Source: CAZFQD01 sp964520885
Lineage (GTDB): Bacteria; Bacillota; Clostridia; Oscillospirales; SIG519
NCBI GenBank assembly: GCA_964520885.1
Contig: CAZFQD010000123.1
Coordinates: forward strand, 1-6,280
DNA: 6,280 nt
Direction: 5' to 3'
Within the stretch, counting starts at the first letter, position 1. Each line of letters starts with the position of its first letter. Positions 1-6,007 of the stretch are shown here, piece by piece. The position numbers and the translations under genes were made by a program. The notes under the pieces are model-generated. The model saw only the letters and a program-made list of their open reading frames with translations. It had not been told where the DNA came from and searched no databases.

Positions 1-1
1 A

Positions 2-1337
2 AGTTCAAAACTAAAGATTTTCAACCAAGATGGTGACTATGCAATAACACAGTATTTATTAGGCAAGACAGTTGTTACTGGAGAAACTGGTGATTATTTA
101 TCTTTCTGGGCAAGATCAACTGTTAGCTTTAAAATGAAAGTTTCCATATATGATGATTCATGGGTAAATGGCGTAGCAAAAATTATTGATATATCTGCCG
201 GAACATATTTATACAGTATACCTCTTAGTGAAATGACCGGTACATTTAACGGAACTCTACGCTGTATTATTTTCCGCATAGATTATCAATATGAATGTCA
301 GTTTGAAGTAGATGGTTTTATGAATGTTGATGCTCTTCAGTTTACACCCGATGATTTAAGTGCTAATCTTACTCCTTCTCCTGTATTGATTTCCGATTTT
401 GAAGACGGCAGTTCAACATTTTCTACTGGAGATCCAAATGGAGAGGTTACAGTAGATACTACTAAAAAGTATGATGGTGCTCAAAGTTCAAAATTAAAGA
501 TTTTCAACCAAGATGGTAGCTATGCAATAACAGCGTATGGATTTGGCAAGTCAGTTGTTGCTGGTGATAGTGGTGATTATATATCTTTCTGGGCAAAATC
601 AACTGACAGCTTTAAATTGAAAGTTATTATATATGATGATTCATGGTCAAATGCTGCAGAAAAAATTATTGATATATCTGCCGGAACATATCTATACAGT
701 ATTCCTATTAGTTCTATGACTGGTATATTTAATGGAACATTACGTTATATTACTTTCCGCATAGATTATCAATATGAAGGACAGCCAGAAGTAAATGGTT
801 TTATGAATGTTGATGCTCTCAAATTTTCACAAACTGATCTATCTGCCGATCTTAATTATCCTCCTGTATTGATTTCCGATTTTGAAGACGGCAGTGCAAC
901 ATTTACTACTGCAGATCCAAATGGAGCTGTTACAGTAGATACTGATAATAAGTATGATGGCATTCAAAGTTCAAAACTAAAGATTTTCAACCAATTTGGT
1001 AGCTATGCAATAACAGCATATGGAATAGCTAAGTCAGTTGTTGCTGGTCAAAGTGGTGTATATTTAACTTTCTGGGCAAAATCAACTGACAGTTTTAAAA
1101 TGAAAGTTATTATATATGATGATTCATGGTCAAATGCTGCAGAAAAAATTATTGATGTATCTGCCGGAACATATCTATACAGTATACCTCTTAGTGAAAT
1201 GACCTGTATATTTAATGGAACATTACGGTATACTACTTTCCGCATAGATTATCAATATGAAGGACAGCCGGAAGTTAATGGTTTTATGAATGTTGATGCT
1301 ATTCAGTTTACAGCTGAAGATTTAAGTGTAAAGATAA
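2..1337 (+). repeat. Tandem 483-nt repeats encoding ~161-aa beta-sandwich modules
   Basis: One partial and two full units are seen, starting (by the V of VLISDF) before the window, at 383 and at 866, an exact period of 483 nt. The second and third units share a perfect 56-nt stretch (618-673 and 1101-1156) and several shorter identical blocks, so they arose by recent duplication or are kept alike by gene conversion. Even spacing and an open frame throughout show these are protein-domain repeats. Confidence 0.92.
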
Positions 1338-1549
1338 GGTCAGCATTTATGTACGGTGATATTGATGGTGATGGAGAAATAATAATTACTGATTTAGTAG
1401 CAATGAAGCAACATTTATTATGTGCACAAACTTTATCAGGAGATTCCTTACTTGCAGTAGATGTAGATAGATCAGGTAATGTTTCCATAAGTGATTTATT
1501 GATTTTGAAAAAACATTTGCTAGGTTTATTAACGATAAGCCAATCTTAA
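2..1549 (+). CDS. Dockerin-bearing protein with tandem carbohydrate-binding-like repeats (5' end outside window)
   Basis: The frame is open from the first bases of the window to a TAA at 1547-1549, giving 515 visible codons; the true start lies upstream, and the ATG at 134 is only an internal Met. Three repeats are visible: the C-terminal part of one (residues 1 to ~124), then full units starting at residues 128 and 289. Each full unit opens with VLISDFEDG, has a central FWAKSTDSFK segment and closes with GFMNVDA, a pattern typical of jelly-roll carbohydrate-binding modules that begin with a DFE strand. A type I dockerin follows (residues ~451-511), with calcium loops DIDGDGEIIITD (453-464) and DVDRSGNVSISD (487-498), each followed by a helix. 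Dockerins bind cohesins on scaffoldins, so the protein is probably exported and docked on a cellulosome-like complex; its signal peptide and any catalytic domain would lie upstream. The dockerin is secure; the ligand of the repeats is unknown. Confidence 0.93.
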   Translation, partial: SSKLKIFNQDGDYAITQYLLGKTVVTGETGDYLSFWARSTVSFKMKVSIYDDSWVNGVAKIIDISAGTYLYSIPLSEMTGTFNGTLRCIIFRIDYQYECQFEVDGFMNVDALQFTPDDLSANLTPSPVLISDFEDGSSTFSTGDPNGEVTVDTTKKYDGAQSSKLKIFNQDGSYAITAYGFGKSVVAGDSGDYISFWAKSTDSFKLKVIIYDDSWSNAAEKIIDISAGTYLYSIPISSMTGIFNGTLRYITFRIDYQYEGQPEVNGFMNVDALKFSQTDLSADLNYPPVLISDFEDGSATFTTADPNGAVTVDTDNKYDGIQSSKLKIFNQFGSYAITAYGIAKSVVAGQSGVYLTFWAKSTDSFKMKVIIYDDSWSNAAEKIIDVSAGTYLYSIPLSEMTCIFNGTLRYTTFRIDYQYEGQPEVNGFMNVDAIQFTAEDLSVKIRSAFMYGDIDGDGEIIITDLVAMKQHLLCAQTLSGDSLLAVDVDRSGNVSISDLLILKKHLLGLLTISQS

Positions 1550-1585
1550 TAAATATTTTAGGCTAACAAAAAAACAAAGGTTTTC

Positions 1586-1620
1586 ATCCAGAGCAGAACA
1601 ATCTGCTCTGGATTTTTTTA
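1586..1620 (+). terminator. Rho-independent terminator after the dockerin gene
   Basis: A perfect 12-bp stem (1586-1597 with 1602-1613, arm ATCCAGAGCAGA) closes a 4-nt ACAA loop and runs directly into a seven-T tract at 1613-1619. It lies 37 nt after the dockerin gene's stop codon and separates that transcript from the downstream gene. Confidence 0.95.
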
Positions 1621-1638
1621 AATTATACTAATCCGCTT

Positions 1639-1668
1639 TTGAAATGCTAATTAAAACTGCATTATAAG
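1639..1668 (+). promoter_or_regulatory. Candidate sigma-70-type promoter
   Basis: TTGAAA at 1639-1644 and TATAAG at 1663-1668 each match the -35 and -10 consensus at 5 of 6 positions, with an 18-nt spacer. It sits just after the upstream terminator and would give the 2022 gene a leader of about 350 nt. In DNA this AT-rich such a match can occur by chance. Confidence 0.3.
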
Positions 1669-1914
1669 GAAAACTTCGGTATATTCTAATTAATAGTTTG
1701 AATACCTGACTGCTCGTATGTAAAAACTACAAGAATTACAACTATAACGATATAAGAATTAAGTAAATCTCAATGATAACATTGGTTGGTACAAGCATCT
1801 CAATAGCCTGCAATGGTGAATATATGTGATTACTGTCTCACATAATGGTTCCGACATCAATATATAATCATTGTAAATCTCAAAATATGATAAATGAAAA
1901 AGCATAAAATGTCA

Positions 1915-1975
1915 TTTACTTATCATTCGAAAAGTTCTATTATATATTTAGAAAGTATAAATTACTCTTTCGAAA
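1915..1975 (+). promoter_or_regulatory. Alternative weak promoter flanked by paired TTCGAA sites
   Basis: TTTACT (1915-1920) and TATTAT (1939-1944) form a weak promoter-like pair with an 18-nt spacer, close to the gene at 2022. The palindrome TTCGAA occurs at 1926-1931 and 1969-1974, in the wider context TTCGAAAAG / CTTTCGAA, an imperfect inverted repeat around the presumed -10 and start site. This layout would suit a repressor pair of sites, but there is no independent support. Confidence 0.2.
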
Positions 1976-2009
1976 CGAAAAAATTGTAATTTTATGTTTT
2001 AAAAAAATT

Positions 2010-2015
2010 AGGAGG
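2010..2015 (+). promoter_or_regulatory. Strong Shine-Dalgarno site for the anchored repeat protein
   Basis: A perfect AGGAGG lies 6 nt before the ATG at 2022. It fixes the start codon, which is followed at once by a clear signal peptide. Confidence 0.9.
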
Positions 2016-2021
2016 AATTTT

Positions 2022-3737
2022 ATGAAAAAGGTATTGGCGAGCATAATAATCTTTGTTTTATTAGTTTCTTTATTTTCTGCATTTGCAATTGTTGGTAATG
2101 CAGTAGAAACATCTGTTCTTATTTCTAATTTTGAAGTAGGCAGTGCAACCTTTGATGTAGCCGGTACAAGTGGAGAGGTTACAGTAGATACTATTGATAA
2201 GTATGAAGGAGCTCAAAGTTCAAAGCTAAAGATTCTCAACGAAGAAGGTGGCTCTTCAATAACAAACTATATATTAAATAAGTCAGTTAATGCTGGTGCA
2301 AGTGGTGAGTATTTAACTTTTTGGGCAAAATCAACTGTCGCCTTTAAAATGAAAGTTACTTTATCGGATGATTCATGGGGTGCCGGCAAAGAAAAAATAA
2401 TTGATATTTCTGTTGGAAAGTATTTATACAGTATTCCAGTTAGTGAAATGACAGTGGGTACATTTAATGGCACACTACGCTGTATAGTACTGAGAATTGA
2501 TTATCAATTTGCAGGGCAGCCAATTGTAGACGGAAATATGAGTATTGATGCATTTCAGTTTACTTCAACTAATCTAAGTGCTAATCTTAATCCTATGCCT
2601 GTATTGATTTCTAATTTTGAAGAAGGCAGTTCAACCTTTACAACTACCGACCCAAATGGTGCGGTTACAGTTGACACTACCGATAAGTATGATGGTAGTC
2701 AAAGTGCAAAACTAAAGATTTACAACAATAACGGTAGTAATTCAATAACACAGTATATATTAAATAAATCAGTTGTTTTTCAATATATTGAAAGTAGTAA
2801 GTATTTAACTTTTTGGGCAAAATCAACTGATAGCTTTAAAATGAAAGTTACTATAGCAGATGATTCGTGGGGTGCTGGTTTAGAAAAGATAATTGATATT
2901 GCTGTCGGAACATATGTATACAGTATACCTCTTAGTGAAATGACAGTTGGTACATTTAATGGCACACTACGCTGTATAATATTACGTATAGATTATCAAT
3001 ATGAAGGACAGTCTGAAGTAAATGGTTTTATGAATGTTGATGCACTTCAGTTTTCACCCAGTGATTTAAGTGCCGATCTTACTCCTAGGCCTTTATTGAT
3101 TTCTGATTTTGAAGAAGGTAGTGCAGCCTTTACAACAATTGATCCAAATGGGTCTACTGCTGTAGATACTAGTGTTAAGTATGATGGCATTCAAAGTGAA
3201 AAACTAAAGATTTACAACAAGAATGGTAGTTATTCAATAACACAATATCTTTTAAATAGAAATATGTTTGTAGGTTTTAATGGTGTGTACTTTACCTTTT
3301 GGGCAAAATCAAATGTCAGTTTCAAAATGAAGATTACATTAGGTGATGATGAATGGGTTAACAATATTTCTAAAATTATTGATATTTATGCCGGAACTTA
3401 TATGTACAGTATTCCTCTTAGTGATATGACAGGTGAATTTAATGGCAAACTACGGTGTGTTGTTTTGCGTATAGATTATGCATATGACGGTCAGCCTGAT
3501 GTAAATGGATTTATGAATATTGATAATGTTGGGTTTACACCTATAGACATGAGTTTAGAGATAGAGAAAGTTGATAGCCCAAGTGAGACATCAAGTGCTT
3601 TAAGTTCTGAAAGCAATTCAAATCCCGACTCTCCAAGTACTAATGATAATGTCCTATTTTATATTATAGTATTAACTGTTATTGTAAGCACAAGTTTGAT
3701 TATTACTAAAAGAAGAAAATTTAAACGAAATTTATAG
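2022..3737 (+). CDS. Membrane- or wall-anchored surface protein with three carbohydrate-binding-like repeats
   Basis: 571 residues, complete. A signal peptide occupies residues 1-27: MKK, a long hydrophobic core, and likely cleavage after GNA. Three repeats of the family found in the upstream dockerin protein start at residues 32, 194 and 358 and end near 516; each has the SNFE/SDFE opening strand, an FWAKS core and a closing strand of the NxDxxxFT type. A Ser/Asn/Pro-rich linker (517-543), a hydrophobic segment (544-562) and a basic KRRKFKR tail follow, the layout of a C-terminal membrane anchor or sortase signal. At the sorting position stands SPSTN (537-541), which keeps P and T of LPXTG but lacks L and G, so sortase processing is doubtful and simple membrane anchoring is more likely. 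No catalytic domain is seen. The likely job is holding a glycan or glycoprotein at the cell surface (inference). The GH98-like gene lies 121 nt downstream, possibly on the same transcript. Confidence 0.93.
   Translation: MKKVLASIIIFVLLVSLFSAFAIVGNAVETSVLISNFEVGSATFDVAGTSGEVTVDTIDKYEGAQSSKLKILNEEGGSSITNYILNKSVNAGASGEYLTFWAKSTVAFKMKVTLSDDSWGAGKEKIIDISVGKYLYSIPVSEMTVGTFNGTLRCIVLRIDYQFAGQPIVDGNMSIDAFQFTSTNLSANLNPMPVLISNFEEGSSTFTTTDPNGAVTVDTTDKYDGSQSAKLKIYNNNGSNSITQYILNKSVVFQYIESSKYLTFWAKSTDSFKMKVTIADDSWGAGLEKIIDIAVGTYVYSIPLSEMTVGTFNGTLRCIILRIDYQYEGQSEVNGFMNVDALQFSPSDLSADLTPRPLLISDFEEGSAAFTTIDPNGSTAVDTSVKYDGIQSEKLKIYNKNGSYSITQYLLNRNMFVGFNGVYFTFWAKSNVSFKMKITLGDDEWVNNISKIIDIYAGTYMYSIPLSDMTGEFNGKLRCVVLRIDYAYDGQPDVNGFMNIDNVGFTPIDMSLEIEKVDSPSETSSALSSESNSNPDSPSTNDNVLFYIIVLTVIVSTSLIITKRRKFKRNL
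2115..3569 (+). repeat. Three ~486-nt repeats encoding beta-sandwich modules
   Basis: Units start at 2115, 2601 and 3093 (periods 486 and 492 nt). The first two carry DDSWGAG and a two-residue longer MTVGTFNG turn. The third has DDEWVNN and MTGEFNG, and so resembles the first visible unit of the dockerin protein (DDSWVNG, MTGTFNG) more than its own neighbours. This suggests two sub-types of module shuffled between the two genes. Confidence 0.9.
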
Positions 3738-3768
3738 TATAATAGTTCATTAAGGTTTTATCAAGTCA

Positions 3769-3822
3769 ATCGGGACTATTTTTAAAGTCATATAATGATG
3801 ATGACTTTGGAATAGTCCCGAT
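3769..3822 (+). promoter_or_regulatory. Long two-part hairpin in the leader of the GH98-like gene (copy 1)
   Basis: A perfect 12-bp outer stem (3769-3780 with 3811-3822), a 3/2-nt internal loop, a perfect 8-bp inner stem (3784-3791 with 3801-3808) and a 9-nt loop. It begins 32 nt after the stop of the anchored protein gene and ends 37 nt before the GH98-like start. No T-tract follows on either strand, so it is not a typical terminator. A second copy occurs at 5874-5924 in the same position before another GH98-like gene. Possible roles are a protein-binding or processing site that sets relative expression of the two genes, or translational control; none is proven. Confidence 0.75.
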
Positions 3823-3905
3823 ATTTACGAATAAGACCGTTAAAGGGGATTTAAGAATATGAGTTATAAGGATATTTTGCCAAGAAGAATAATATCTAAC
3901 ACACA
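3817..3905 (+). repeat. 89-nt perfect direct repeat, copy 1 (leader and GH98-like start)
   Basis: Identical base for base to 5919-6007. It spans the last bases of the hairpin, the Shine-Dalgarno site and the first ~16 codons of the GH98-like gene. It is the best-conserved part of a larger duplicated block (about 3408-4113 against 5510-6230). Perfect identity here, beside visible divergence on both sides, suggests recent conversion or strong constraint. Confidence 0.95.
3842..3849 (+). promoter_or_regulatory. Shine-Dalgarno site fixing the GH98-like start
   Basis: AAAGGGGA lies 9 nt before the ATG at 3859, and the same site lies at 5944-5951 before the second copy. An in-frame TAA at 3841-3843 rules out any upstream extension, so the lack of a signal peptide is not due to a misplaced start. 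Confidence 0.75.
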
Positions 3906-5511
3906 GCCACTATTTAATTTTAAAGGCACTAAATGGGAAGTAATACCTGAGGAATTCAGAAAATTTTCTTCAATAAGTATTGAATCAAATCGTATGGATT
4001 TTAAAGCTTTAGACGATTATAAAAATAGAAATATACCTATAGTTATTCAGGGCGAGTATTATAACAGCTGGGAAAAAGAATCAATGTTACCACCTCAATT
4101 ACTTAAGGATATTTTTGAAAAATATCCTAATGTTATTGCTATATCTTGCGTAGAAATGTCTTGTAGCGGTCTAAATGACGAACAAAAAAAACGCATTATA
4201 GATACTATGAAGATTTGTAAAGATTATGGTGTATATTTTATTTGGGAGGATATGGGATATCCTGACCGCAAACATGTATTTGCCAAAGCAGGTGAGGATA
4301 AAGAGTTTTTTAGTATAATTAATGAAAATAGAAATCTTATAATTTTTGTAGATAAAATAAACGGAAGAGGGCAGTTCTTTTTAACAAGAGCACTTGCATT
4401 GGGTTATTGGACTGTGGGGCTCTCTGCGGCTTGGGGCATAAATTGTGAGGATTTTTGGTGGTTTGAAAGTGGTTTTACCGAACTTTATAAGGAATCAATA
4501 GGCACAGAACCTTATAGAAATATACTTAATAATTTAGGAACAGGGTTTGCTGATAAAATGCTGTCAGCACTTGAATTTGCTTGTCCAGAAGCTTTTATAG
4601 GACAGCTACTTGGAGCTGCTATACTTCAAGGTGCATCTGTGATTAGTTTTGAAAACCCTGATAGAGTAATAAATTTCAGAGAAACGCTAACACCTCTATT
4701 TGAAAAAGTTATAAGACCTTTAAAGAATTTGATTATTGAAGAGAATATCATTCCTTCTCGCCAACAAGTTATAGATAAGATAAAAGTTTTATATTGTAAT
4801 GATAATTCTGAATCAAAAATAATGGAATTACCCTCAGAAAATTTATTTATGGAACTTTATGGTTGTGATAAGGACATTAATAATTATATTAAGAAGAATA
4901 ACTGCACGAGCAGAATTTTGCAAAGCACCGGACGTTATTTTGTTATACCTGTGGTTCCTGAATTAGCAAGAGATGAAGCAAATAAAATCTTTAGTAATGT
5001 TCTTGACAGCAAAAGTATGCCAAGAAAAAAGAGGGAATATTTTGATAGTTTTTATATAAAAGAAGTTGATGGTGATGCCAGTGCACTTCATATAGGGAAT
5101 TCGTGGTATGTAACAAATTCTTATGAAAATAAAGATATAGATCAGACATTTGAAAATCTTATACTTCATAATGGTAAAATAAGACTTTCTGGTGTTTTAA
5201 AAACCCATACATTTTTAATTATTTGTGAGAACGAAGAGAAAATAAGAATACAGCTTAATAATTTTAGAACAGATTCAACTAAAGCAATTTTTAAAAATTC
5301 TAATTTTACACGTAATTCTTTTCTTGAAGATTATTTGTCTGAAAAATATTCTTTTATTGGTGATGATCGCGAGACTACATTGAGCTTTTCGGGAATTTAT
5401 GATGAAAAGAGTATTTCAATAGAAGGTATGAGTAATGTATCAACCATAAAGAAAGACGGCATTATAGAATTTAAAATTTTGCATAATGGACCTGTTGAAA
5501 TATATATATAG
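3859..5511 (+). CDS. GH98-like glycoside hydrolase without signal peptide
   Basis: 550 residues, complete. The organisation fits glycoside hydrolase family 98: a catalytic barrel (~8-300) opening with RRIISNTQPLF, then a C-terminal beta domain (~305-550) with STGRYFVIPVVPELA, GDASALHIGNSWYVTN, a QLNNFRTD strand and a final HNGPVEIYI strand. Known GH98 enzymes are endo-beta-galactosidases releasing blood-group A/B oligosaccharides, or endo-xylanases. Candidate catalytic acids, by position against remembered family members, are E99 (ISCVEMSCSG), D198 (WGINCEDFWW) and E265 (ISFENP); this mapping is tentative. Characterised members are usually exported and often carry binding modules. Here there is neither signal peptide nor accessory module, so the protein may be cytoplasmic, exported by another route, or an altered copy. 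The partners may be the anchored repeat protein upstream and the dockerin protein. The stop codon lies at the junction with a repeat-gene remnant. The family call is good; the substrate is unknown. Confidence 0.8.
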   Translation: MSYKDILPRRIISNTQPLFNFKGTKWEVIPEEFRKFSSISIESNRMDFKALDDYKNRNIPIVIQGEYYNSWEKESMLPPQLLKDIFEKYPNVIAISCVEMSCSGLNDEQKKRIIDTMKICKDYGVYFIWEDMGYPDRKHVFAKAGEDKEFFSIINENRNLIIFVDKINGRGQFFLTRALALGYWTVGLSAAWGINCEDFWWFESGFTELYKESIGTEPYRNILNNLGTGFADKMLSALEFACPEAFIGQLLGAAILQGASVISFENPDRVINFRETLTPLFEKVIRPLKNLIIEENIIPSRQQVIDKIKVLYCNDNSESKIMELPSENLFMELYGCDKDINNYIKKNNCTSRILQSTGRYFVIPVVPELARDEANKIFSNVLDSKSMPRKKREYFDSFYIKEVDGDASALHIGNSWYVTNSYENKDIDQTFENLILHNGKIRLSGVLKTHTFLIICENEEKIRIQLNNFRTDSTKAIFKNSNFTRNSFLEDYLSEKYSFIGDDRETTLSFSGIYDEKSISIEGMSNVSTIKKDGIIEFKILHNGPVEIYI

Positions 5512-5841
5512 TATTCCAGTTAGCAAAATGACAGGCGTAACATTATTTTATATTGTTTTTCGTAAAGATTATCAATATGAAGGACAGCCAGAATAAATTG
5601 TTCTATGAATATTGATTCATTTAAATTTACACCTGAAGACTTGAGTACAGTGATAGAGAATGTGAATAGTTCAAGTAAGACATTAAGTGATACACTAATC
5701 AATTCAAATTCTGAAATAAACTCAAATCCCAGTTTGCCCAATATAGGAGATAATATTTTGTTTGTTATTATTGCACTAATAGTCACCGAAAGTACAAGTT
5801 TGTTTATTTTCAAAAACAAAAAAAATAAACAAAAACTATAA
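5497..5841 (+). pseudogene. Remnant 3' end of a second anchored repeat protein (deleted and frameshifted)
   Basis: From 5510 the reading SIPVSKMTG...FRKDYQYEGQPE matches the last third of a repeat module, about three residues shorter in the FNG turn, and stops at a TAA (5594-5596). One missing G after GAA at 5593 explains the stop: restoring it gives EVNCSMNID and joins the frame that runs to the TAA at 5839-5841. That second part (an ATG at 5605 gives 78 residues) holds the end of the module, a Ser/Asn linker, LPNIG (5734-5748), a hydrophobic segment and a KNKKNKQK tail, parallel to the end of the 2022-3737 protein. Signal peptide and all upstream modules are missing; the 5' end abuts or overlaps the GH98-like stop codon. 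The 78-residue frame has no clear ribosome binding site, so expression is unlikely. Confidence 0.85.
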
Positions 5842-5873
5842 CACGCAAATTTATTAACGCTTCAAAACTGCTA

Positions 5874-5924
5874 ATTGGGACTGTTTTTAAAGTCGTATAA
5901 TGATGACTTTGAAGTGGCCCCGAT
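5874..5924 (+). promoter_or_regulatory. Long two-part hairpin in the leader of the second GH98-like gene (copy 2)
   Basis: Counterpart of the hairpin at 3769-3822: outer arms 5874-5885 and 5913-5924, inner arms 5889-5896 and 5903-5910, and a loop shortened to 6 nt. Against copy 1, six stem pairs are changed; five become G-U wobbles in the + strand transcript and one becomes an A-C mismatch. It lies 32 nt after the pseudogene stop, the same spacing as in copy 1. As there, no T-tract follows. Confidence 0.7.
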
Positions 5925-6007
5925 ATTTACGAATAAGACCGTTAAAGGGGATTTAAGAATATGAGTTATAAGGATATTTTGCCAAGAAGAATAATATCTA
6001 ACACACA
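5919..6007 (+). repeat. 89-nt perfect direct repeat, copy 2
   Basis: Identical to 3817-3905. It includes the Shine-Dalgarno site AAAGGGGA (5944-5951) and the first ~16 codons of the second GH98-like gene. Confidence 0.95.

Larger units (their letters stand above)
1621..2021. other. Non-coding intergenic region upstream of the anchored repeat protein gene
   Basis: About 400 nt of AT-rich sequence with no convincing gene on either strand. It holds two weak promoter candidates (listed separately), an 11-bp direct repeat GTAAATCTCAA at 1763-1773 and 1873-1883, and a small 7-bp hairpin (1823-1829 with 1838-1844, loop 8 nt) with no T-tract. A 19-codon ATG frame at 1773-1829 has no ribosome binding site and is not called. 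I recognise no riboswitch class here. Confidence 0.6.

Noticed and set aside
134..136. ATG at 134 as the start of the dockerin protein
   Set aside because: The frame is open upstream to the window edge with clear module sequence (for example SSKLKIFNQDG), and there is no ribosome site before this Met.
1773..1829. Short ATG frame (MITLVGTSISIACNGEYM) in the intergenic region
   Set aside because: Only 18 residues, no Shine-Dalgarno site, no hydrophobic or toxin-like pattern, and in AT-rich non-coding DNA.
2..3569. CRISPR array or mobile-element repeats
   Set aside because: The repeats are ~483-492 nt, contiguous, in frame and encode a protein domain. There are no short repeats with unique spacers, and no transposase or terminal inverted repeats were seen.
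3738..3743. TATAAT just after the stop of the anchored protein gene as a promoter -10
   Set aside because: No -35 hexamer at a workable distance, and the element is not kept in the second copy of the leader (about 5839).
3769..3822. Reading the hairpin as an intrinsic terminator
   Set aside because: No T-tract follows the stem on either strand, and the hairpin is tied to the GH98-like leader in both copies.
94..5819. Reverse-strand open frames of about 60-100 residues (for example 94-279, 1048-1245, 2267-2473, 2780-2965, 4963-5169, 5520-5819)
   Set aside because: All lie opposite real + strand genes or the repeat remnant. The similar ones recur only because the modules are repeated. None has a credible ribosome site or a recognisable domain.
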